From Endomychus coccineus (taxonomy: Eukaryota > Arthropoda > Insecta > Coleoptera > Endomychidae): 64,000 bases of DNA. Numbering within the stretch: the stretch's first letter is position 1; each line of letters starts with the position of its first letter. Shown here one piece after another: positions 56,354 to 64,000 of this stretch. The translations under genes and the position numbers were made by a program. The DNA is taken from contig OY294067.1 of the NCBI GenBank assembly GCA_958510875.1, forward strand, positions 250,867,736 to 250,931,735, written 5' to 3'. A model generated the notes under the pieces. It saw only the letters and a program-made list of their open reading frames with translations. It made no database searches and was not told the DNA's origin.

Positions 56354-56813
56354 CCTACTACCAATATGTAATGTCAAACATTACGACACTGATACGAGTT
56401 TCGTAATGAGGTACTTTACCGCACTAGTGCGGTAAAGTAAAATTAATTGTAATGAACGTGTCAAAGTTAATTTTCTCCGATATATCACGGACTTTTTTTG
56501 AACTGCACCAGTCTTCGAATCGCTTATATTCTTTTTCGTATCTGTTGCGGGATTTACCGGGTACTAGGTATTGCGTTTACCGGATACCAGGTATTGCGTT
56601 ATTTGCAGCAAGTTCTATATCAGAATCCACACTTTCATAGTCGGAACTCATGTCGATACAATTATACCAAACTGATGTGAACGCGTCAAAATTGACAGTT
56701 CGCAAAATAAATCAACAATGAGCGCAACGCTTGCTTGTTACATGATTCTAATATCATTAATTTCAGGAATATTGACTAATTTTGAGTAAATAATTAACAT
56801 TATTGGTAGTAGG
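56354..56813 (-). mobile_element. TIR element carrying the start of a tyrosine-recombinase gene
   Basis: Ends are CCTACTACCAATATGTAATG on the left and a near inverse (ACATTATTGGTAGTAGG, 56797-56813) on the right. It sits in a repeat whose uninterrupted copy is at 47.3 kb. Near the middle is a perfect 28-bp palindrome (56412-56439, TACTTTACCGCACT and inverse). One truncated coding start is inside. Confidence 0.6.
56478..56651 (-). pseudogene. N-terminal fragment of a tyrosine recombinase (Crypton/KIAA1958-like)
   Basis: ATG at 56651 opens MSSDYESVDSDIELAANNAI, an acidic leader. After a tandem 24-bp duplication that introduces a stop comes GKSRNRYEKEYKRFEDWCSS then KKVRDISEK. The P-KSR-RYEKEY-F--WC-----ISE pattern is the core-binding (SAM-like) start of eukaryotic tyrosine recombinases. 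The sequence diverges right after SEK, so the catalytic Arg/His/Tyr domain is gone. Family call is from the pattern alone. Confidence 0.55.
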
Positions 56814-57015
56814 AAAAATAATGTGCTATATTCGTATCGTAAATTCATATTACGATATTCAATTCCCATCTCATTTCGTAATATGAATCTTTACGACACT
56901 TATATCGTAAATATCTATTATAATATTCAAGAAAAATCTAGATTAGTAAAATTGAATTTGGAAACGGGTCAATATCGAAAGGTTTTTGAATCTGATTTTC
57001 CGCGAAAGCGGTAGG

Positions 57016-58320
57016 TCGTAGAGAAACGTTTTGTAGAAAAATTTATCTCATGCACTCTCTGCGCTACAGCCAAAACTGTAAAAGGCAGAGGCCGCCAAAG
57101 TGGCCAAAATACCTTTTCCCCCTTTTTCGACGCAAAAAACATTGTGTACTACAGTGGAAATATGAAAGTTGTAGAGCCGAAAAACCTACCAAATGGATAC
57201 GATCTTCCTCTCCTAAGATGCACTGTTACGGGAATAGAGCGTTTTTATTTTCTTTGGAAATACTCACCGCATCGCCTCATACGGTTTTATCAATAACCAA
57301 ATTAATGATTAACCATCAATTAAACATAATTATGTAACTTTAAAAACGATTCGACTAGTGATGTTTTATTTTGATTGGAAAGTTCTTTAGTTATGTAGTC
57401 TATAGCGATTCGTTTCTCATAATTTTCTGGATTTTCCTGTTATATTTTGTTTCTACTTTGACGGTTCTCATACGGCGTGTGTTTCTTCAATGAAGTCCGA
57501 TGAAGTGCATGCCGACAACTCTTCTTCAATGTTATGCACATTGTTGTCCTCTACGCTGAATAATGTAGAGGGCCATCGGAAAACTTTGTGAGGGAGCTTT
57601 ATCAATCCCAGTTTCCTCTATGTGGAATGAAGGCACGTTGCTGTAGTTTTCCTCTTCACAGTACTTGCAAGTGACTGAGCACACAAAATCAGGTTTTCAG
57701 CATGCGCAGACTGCACCACAATTGTCGGATTTGCATCCACAGGTGATTAGCTTTAATACGTCCAAGTTCAAGTACTTGCACTTGAAAATAGACTCTTCGA
57801 ATATGGAGATTCACCGCATCGAGTGAAGGTGTTAGTGAAGACAGACTAACTTTGCTTTTTGTCTCAGAATTTCTTGAATTGGAGTTGAGCAGCGTGTCTG
57901 TAAGTATCACCATCGAACAATGCCACGAAGATGACTTATCCTGCAACTTCGATGATTTGTTGATGAATGCGGGTTTTCTTCAAAATTTCTGCAGTATTTC
58001 GCAAAATGTCATCCTTCTCGAGGGGTGCTACGACTTTCGATTTGCCTTAGAAATAAGGGGCCGAGATGGTGTCGCATCCGCTAAAAGAGATGATCCTGCA
58101 TTCGGTGGTTGGGTTTCCAAAACAGTTCATGTTAAGAAATGAAAACACTATATCGCCGTAACAGTGCAGCGTAGGAATAAAAAGTGCATTTAATTTTTTG
58201 TTTGTGTCGAAAAAGAGGAAAAAGTAGTTTTTGGCAACTTTGCGTCCTCCGCTTTTGGTTTTTTAGGTTGTAGCGCAGCGACTGCACGAGAAAAATTGTA
58301 AGTAATATTGTTCTACACGA
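57016..58320 (-). mobile_element. TIR element with ~200-bp inverted arms and a captured or native gene fragment
   Basis: Arms 57016-57248 and 58141-58320 are diverged inverses sharing TCTCTGCGCTACA, CTTTTTCGACGCAAAAAA and GCACTGTTACGG blocks. The internal 900 bp holds a cysteine-rich coding fragment on the minus strand. No transposase is recognised. Confidence 0.65.
57600..57946 (-). pseudogene. Cysteine-rich (CXC-like) tail of an insect transposon-associated protein
   Basis: The minus strand 57946-57689 encodes SSLTPSLDAVNLHIRRVYFQ then VQVLELGRIKANHL. One frame over, 57745-57640 gives KLITCGCKSDNCGAVCAC, a stop, and KPDFVCSVTCKYCEEENYSN. A P-HV-R-Y-Q--W segment followed by a C-C-C-C-C-C array is familiar from repeated uncharacterised insect proteins; its function is unknown to me. 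One frameshift and one in-frame stop disable it. The plus frame over the same DNA (57852-58142) is probably a shadow. Confidence 0.5.
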
Positions 58321-60744
58321 TTTTTGTCTTACATTGTCATGTATTAGTTCCTTCATTTAATCATAATGACGGATTACCATAGAGTGACAGCTTGTACCAT
58401 TGATTTTCTGATATCTAATATTATAATGTGGTTGTGCTGGAGGGGCAGCATAAGTATGATCTCGTGCGACTCCTTTTTTATTCCAAAATTTATTTTTATT
58501 GTTAGTTATTAGTACCTCGGATGGTGATGACGGAAACTATTTTTTTAATGCTGTACAGTTTCTTCACGTAGAAACAAGAAGTCGTTACCTAATTCTTCTA
58601 TGTTAAATAATAACATACAGTAACTTTTGTCTTCAAACATTGGGTAAACAGTTTGTGAATTACATTTAAAATTACAAATAATTAGTACTAAGAAATAACT
58701 GATTATCAAGTCAACGTCATACCTGACTACTGCGAACTAAATCTGTAAAAATAATTCAAGGTTCCTCGAGGATGATTGCGTTGCATTCGGCTTTGACACA
58801 AGCCAATGATCAGACCAAATTCACACTTAGTAGTGCTAATTGATAGGTATCAAGAGACCTATACTTGAACTCAAACTTTTACTTCCATTCAATGTTCACA
58901 ACTACCAAAAGTGTTCGCAACACAATGTTTCACAAGAATATTCGCTGGCAAGACTCAACTCGAAGCTGTAACTCGCATTTGCAGCCTCAGATATACTTGT
59001 AAGCATAATATCTACAAGTTAATGAGCATAAAACGCAGTTGCAGAATTTGTAATTTTGAATGAATACCAATAAATTAATCATTTATCAACATAATGGTTC
59101 CAAAGAATCACAACTGTAGTAAAGTTCTTGGGAGGGTATAAGGATAGGAGGTTAGATTGGCATTATCACTCAGAAGTTTCAGCAAAAAACATGCATATGC
59201 ACTAAGGCTCTTCATTCCTTGGTAAATGAGATAAACTGCTTTTAACTTATAAAGTTTTTCTGGTTTAAAACGTTGTCTACCAAACAGAAATTGAACAAAC
59301 ACCTCAACAAAAAATCGAAACTGAACGTCAATATGTTAGTTTAACATATATTGGGAAACCAACAAACAGTATTTCAAAATTCCTATCGGATCACAATAAA
59401 ACAGTCGCATATAAAACGTCTAATAATTTGCACAAATTCACAAATAATTTTAAAGCCAATAGAATATAGTCATGATAGTGTGAAGCCGTTCTGTATCAAT
59501 GTAAATTCAGTTTATAACTTAGCTCAGAGGATGGATAATAAAAACTCTAATTGTTTATTCAGTGTAAATTAGTGGTTTTATTTCCATAACTTTATAAGTT
59601 AAAAATGAATTAACACATCCTTAATGCCGAAACTATCCAATAAACTGCTTCTATTGTCTATTTCGCGTTTGTTTGAGTTAACTCGTCAGAAATCAAGCGG
59701 ATATTAAAACTACTTACAATTACATACAACATATTTCTGTTGTTAAATGCTGACAGTTACAACAATTTCCCAGTAATATCACTTTATATATCTAGATGTC
59801 TGTAGTGCTATAGATCCTTTAGATTTATCAAAATAAATCCCGGTCTCTTCGAATTTTTCAGTATGGAGTATTCACTTGATAGAAGAAAAGAAAAAAATTG
59901 TATTGTATAAGATATAAGCACAACTATTCTTACATGCAGGAAAATATAAAATACCCACTAAATATTTATGATAAAATGTGTTCAAATGCATTATTAAAAG
60001 CGGATGAAGCCCATATCTTTTGCCTAACATATCAGCCAGGTATACAGGTTGTGGCTAAAATTAACCTAAATTTGTGCAAAAATGAAATTGTATTCGTATG
60101 TTATAATATTACGTCTGCTCTCCTTCCAGCTTATGGCACAACCACATTGAATTGATAAATACCAGTTCACTGCTTTATACAACAAACAAGTAACGCAAAA
60201 TTCTTCTTTTTATTAAACTGTAACTATAACATTCACCTCAACTGGAACACCAGAAGATATTAACACATTTCCACTAATCACTTATACTTAATTTTACCAG
60301 TGGAAGCCTCATTCCTCAAGGAAATTGAAACTTAGATTGAATCGCTATTCTACATTTGTTCCAAAATCATCTACATTTACAACCACTTCAGCACGTTCCC
60401 GTTTTATTCTTCAATTTGCTAGTGATTCTCCTCTGCTTTATTTATCTGCGTTCTTATTGACTGTTGGGGCGATCAATTGTAAACCTGCAGCAACTCTGTC
60501 TCTAACGGTACTGATAGGAAGATGTGGTTCTCCATTTCCACGTTCCTCTTCAATGTAATTCATTTTTGTGGATACCATGTTTTTAGTTCACACAGCACAC
60601 GTCGTAAATCTAGGTAGAAATACAGTCCTGTCAAGAACTGTTCCTGAAGTTTGATAGCTTTTCACTTATTTAGGAAAATTATTGAAATGAGTTGCTAACT
60701 TTGAAGTCATTACTTTTTTGTCGGGCCATAGGGTAGACGTCCCA
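58321..60744. other. No supported gene
   Basis: 2.4 kb of A+T-rich DNA. Frames of 64-85 residues (for example 59898-60155 and 60325-60558) have no known motif. Confidence 0.35.
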
Positions 60745-61640
60745 AAAGCTAGCAGAGCCATTAAAGTAAAGTTTAAAAAAATATTTCATAATTATAGGCT
60801 ATTTATAGGTTTTTTTCACACAACTATTAAGTTTTAGGCACAATTAAATACATAAAAACCGAGGCTCTGCTAGCTTGTCTTAAGCCACCTAAAACTTCAC
60901 GTTTCAGGGAGGTAATTCGTGTGCCAAAATTATAGGCACTTTATAGGCTCTTCAATTATGACAAGAAAAATTATTTTATAATAGTAAACTAAGTGTTCTT
61001 CCTTCTATGGTCTCGGTTGAGTTGAACTATAGATCCTCATGAGACCATAACATTTGATGGAAATAGAAAATTGTTACATAAGAATTATAAGCCTTTTCAG
61101 GATTTTTTTGGGCACAACGACAAAATTTCAGGCACAATTTTTTTAAGCCTAATCTCTGCAGACTTAAGATATGCTAGCAGAGTCACCTAAAATTTCACGT
61201 TTGAGGAAAGTAATGCCGGTGCTTAAATTATAGGCACTTTATAGGCTCTTCAATTATGACAAGAAAAGTTCAGTTTATCATAGCAAACTGTGTGTTCTTT
61301 CTATTATGGCCTCGGTTGAGATGAACTGTAGGTCGACATGAGATCATAAAATTTGATGAAAATAGAAAATAGTTACATAGGAATTATAGGCTATTTTGGC
61401 CACAACAATAAATTTTTAGGCACAATTAAAAAATAAACCGAGGCTCTGCTGGCTTAAAATAAGCTAGCAGAGCCACCTGAAAATTCACGTTTGAGGAAAG
61501 TAAGGCGTGTGCTTAAATTATAGGCACTTAATAGCCTCAGCAATTATGGCAAGAAAAGTTCAGTTTATCCTTAGCAAACTGAGTGTTCCTTCTATGGCCT
61601 CGGTTGAGCCGAACTGTAGGTCGGCATGAGCTCTACCAGC
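60745..61640. repeat. Tandem repeat, ~290-bp period, about three units, with hairpins at unit joints
   Basis: GCTAGCAGAG and its inverse CTCTGCTAGC recur at about 60749, 60864, 61183, 61445 and 61463. Units share TTCACGTTT-AGG-A-GTAA, AATTATAGGCACTTTATAGG and CCTCGGTTGAG. At 61443-61476 GGCTCTGCTGGCTT and AAGCTAGCAGAGCC form a 14-bp stem. Non-coding; a young satellite-like array or the inside of an unknown element. Confidence 0.82.
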
Positions 61641-62440
61641 GTATAGGGTGGGTTATTGTATTAAAACCTTTCACTTCTCAGGCTAGTTGGTTCAATTATT
61701 GTAAAATTGTCAATCATCAATAGCTCCCACAATGTCTGCGGAAATTTAGTTTTTTGGACCCTGTATCGTAGATTATGAACAGGATTACTTATTTACTCAT
61801 GATTTTGGTAAATATTGCTCTTCAAATTATCAATTGTTAGATTCAAAATTCCCATTTAAAAGTTATCCATGTATTTGATGTGAATGAAAGTCGAATAAGA
61901 TAGAACTGGATGCACACCATACTAAAAATTTGGAAGTTACGTAAAAGTATTTAAATATATAAAAATCTTGAGTATATACTTAAAAAGATTTCTAGCAATC
62001 GTCTTCACGGAACTGTTTCAATTTGGGCTTAAATTGAGACACGATATTAACAGACTAGAACATATTAGATTCTTCCTTTCGCGCCTGAAATCCGGAGGAC
62101 GTTTGCCAATTACGGAAACAATTCTGAAAAGGACGAGCGCTGAAAGTAAAACGTTGCTTGTTCCTATTGAGAGACAATAACAAGTTCTGAATGACATATT
62201 AAAACAGCAAAAATTACCAACGCTGAAATACAAATTACGCTTCTCTTGAACAGGGGAAATTTCTAGAAAATATTACTGCAATAATGTTTCGAACTCAAAA
62301 TTCAACAATTTCTAATTGGTTTGTTTTTACTTCGTCTTCTACTACGGAAAAATATTCATTTAACTGTAACGAACGTCAGGATGAGCATATTCATATTTTA
62401 GAACACTATAAATAAGAAATATTCACCCTTATCCATCAAA
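61641..62440. other. No supported gene
   Basis: A 70-residue frame at 61968-62180 is followed by a stop and has no recognised motif. Confidence 0.35.
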
Positions 62441-64000
62441 AATACTTTTAAAGTACAGAGGATATTCCGGCTACCAAGTAGCCATCATCAGAGTAAGCGA
62501 AATTATAAACGATGTGTGCCGTTTAAATACTATTTGGACATAATGATGCAAACAAGGGGTTAACCTTGGCAGGAGATAAATCAGTATTTAGTAAATTGAT
62601 TTTTCGTTTATACATTTCCATTCTCTCTAAATTACTTAGATATTTGTCCGTACTGTGTTTCAAAAGTAATACACTTTTTTGAGAAATGGTGTGACCTGTA
62701 TTCGAAATATGTTCTTCAAACGATGATTTTCCACCCTTATTTTTCTTTACACCGAGTTGCAATATTCCTTTTACTTCGACTCATATAGCAATTTGAACAC
62801 AACTCACAATAGATTTTGCAAATCCCGGATTTGTCGAAGTCGGCAACTTTATCAAAGGTATTGCTGTTTTTTAGCTTGTTCTCACTCCTATAAACTGGTT
62901 GTATTGCAAATTAAGATGACGAATTATGGAACTTATCAATTACTGAAAGATAAGTGACATTTTTGATTTTTCTTGAAGTATTTAAAAGTAATGGCACTAA
63001 TTTGGTTAGTTGGTTGCGCTCCAATTGCCTTTTTTGGTAAGAAATTGAATTATTGATCAAAGATTTGTCGAAACCATTGTTCAATGCTATTTTCTGATGT
63101 TTCTCAACTTCGTTGTTGTAATTTTGCTAGTTCAAGGGGATGTTCAATAATCTATAAACAATCCGCCGGAATATACCTGTTTGTTTGAGTAGGTTTTCTG
63201 TATATCTCAAAATCCAAGTGATTATCATGTTTTAGAATGTTAGTATGAAGGAAAAGAAGCTGAATATCTGTTTCTATTCCTACAGTGAATTCCAGTGAAT
63301 CGTATTTGCTAATAAGCGTGTTAAAAACGACATGTAAATCAAAGCGTTTATTTAAAATCGAGAAAATATCGTCAAAATATCTATACTAAACTTTTGGAAT
63401 TTGCTTCAATTTTGATTTTAAGGAGGTTTAAAGTTCGCTTAGAAAAATATTGGCCAAAAAAGGTGAGTAGATTGCCCATTGGACATCCGCTTGTTTGTTT
63501 ATAGTATTTTTCGTTAAGAGTGAAATAATTTTGCTCCATACATGTAGACGTAAGGATCACGTGGGCTGTGCAGAATTTATATTTGGTAGCCATTTATCCA
63601 GAATGTTTATCGACTCAGGGACTAGGGTATTTGTATATAGTGAAATATCAAATAAAACGAGAGTTCAAGTTTCAAGTCTTTCAATTTTGCAATTAATACC
63701 AAAGGATTTTTCACAGTTAAGCTTAGTGCGGCTTGGAAGTTGCTAAAACCCTTAACTAATCATTTTGCGATGTTATACGTATGACTATTAATGTTTGAAA
63801 TGATTAGTCTCATGGAATTACCCGGTTTATGAATCTTAGGTAAGCAATATAGTTTAGGAAGATTAGGATTCGAAACCTTGAGTTTGTATTTTAAATTATT
63901 GCAGATTACAGCTGTACACGATTTTAATGAATTATTGACTATTTTAACGCATTTTGACAAATGGTACCTGGTAATCTGGCATAGGGACCATTTCCCTTAT
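62440..64000 (-). pseudogene. Penelope-like element: reverse transcriptase, GIY-YIG domain and hammerhead motif
   Basis: Minus strand from the window edge: LPKLYCLPKIHKPGNSMRLI then ISNINSHTYNIAK (63855-63760), the PLE reverse transcriptase opening; a decayed FDISLYTN box near 63640; NYFTLNEKYYKQTSGCPMGN (63540-63480), the Y-Q--G-PMG-P motif of this reverse transcriptase class; then, with frame changes, GICKIYCELCSNCY (about 62850), the GIY-YIG motif; and SFEEHISNTGHTISQKSVLL then KHSTDKYLSNLERMEMYKRK (62720-62600). Order and content are those of a full PLE protein. Multiple frameshifts disable it. It continues beyond 64000. Confidence 0.85.
62458..62495 (-). ncRNA. Hammerhead-like motif of the terminal PLE
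   Basis: Minus strand CTGATGA (62491-62485), then a strong 6-bp helix II GGCTAC/GTAGCC with loop TTG, then GGAA where GAAA is expected. Core is one change from consensus. It lies just downstream of the GIY-YIG frame, where PLEs carry their ribozyme. Confidence 0.65.

Noticed and set aside
1..64000. Bacterial-type features (operons, Shine-Dalgarno sites, CRISPR, IS elements)
   Set aside because: Base composition, element types and absence of long coding regions all point to an animal genome.

Overview
The window looks like repeat-rich, non-coding DNA from an animal genome, almost certainly an insect (or a close arthropod). It is A+T-rich and has no operons, no long host exons and no bacterial-style genes. 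Nearly everything recognisable is a transposable element or a remnant of one: Tc1/mariner relatives, a P-like element with a THAP-domain exon, a Ty3/Gypsy-type LTR element, non-LTR (LINE) reverse transcriptase fragments, many Penelope-like elements (PLEs) with GIY-YIG domains and hammerhead ribozyme motifs, hAT and tyrosine-recombinase scraps, and several TIR elements of unknown class. I found no convincing host gene, tRNA or rRNA. The species cannot be named from this.

Layout. 0.8-3.2 kb: a mariner-type element with ~600-bp inverted repeats and a transposase broken by two compensating frameshifts. 3.6-5.1 kb: a TA-flanked non-autonomous TIR element packed with AGTGT/AGAGT motifs. 5.4-6.7 kb: decayed LINE. 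8.9-11.4 kb: two PLE remnants in inverted arrangements with hammerhead cores. 12.1-14.4 kb: LINE pieces. 14.5-14.8 kb: hAT BED-finger fragment. 14.9-25.7 kb: a tandem duplication of a ~3.22-kb unit. Its first copy was later split by a 4,362-bp minus-strand LTR element (two 1,100-bp LTRs, 4-bp target duplication). That element encodes only gag and protease, joined by a textbook -1 frameshift signal, so it must borrow reverse transcriptase and integrase.

26.6-27.5 kb: a P-like element (26-bp TIRs, 15-bp subterminal repeats, 8-bp target duplication, THAP exon) interrupted by a PLE fragment. Four short palindromes, each flanked by 8-bp direct repeats, lie in this element and in the tandem units. 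They look like footprints of P-element excision. 28-31.9 kb: PLE and TIR fragments, a foldback element with an 18-G run, and Tc1-like and pogo-like transposase tails. 33-47 kb: diverged unclassified repeat pairs, LINE fragments and a tandemly duplicated LINE piece. 48.9-53.2 kb: a PLE-like palindrome with a LINE inserted in it, an inverted PLE and another LINE. 53.4-54.5 kb: a dead mariner. 56-58.3 kb: a TIR element holding the start of a tyrosine recombinase, and another holding a cysteine-rich gene fragment. 60.7-61.6 kb: a ~290-bp tandem repeat. 62.4-64 kb: a PLE (reverse transcriptase, GIY-YIG, ribozyme motif) running off the window end.

The elements form a layered record. The LTR insertion post-dates the tandem duplication. 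The P-type scars pre-date the duplication. The LINE at 49 kb post-dates the palindrome it sits in.
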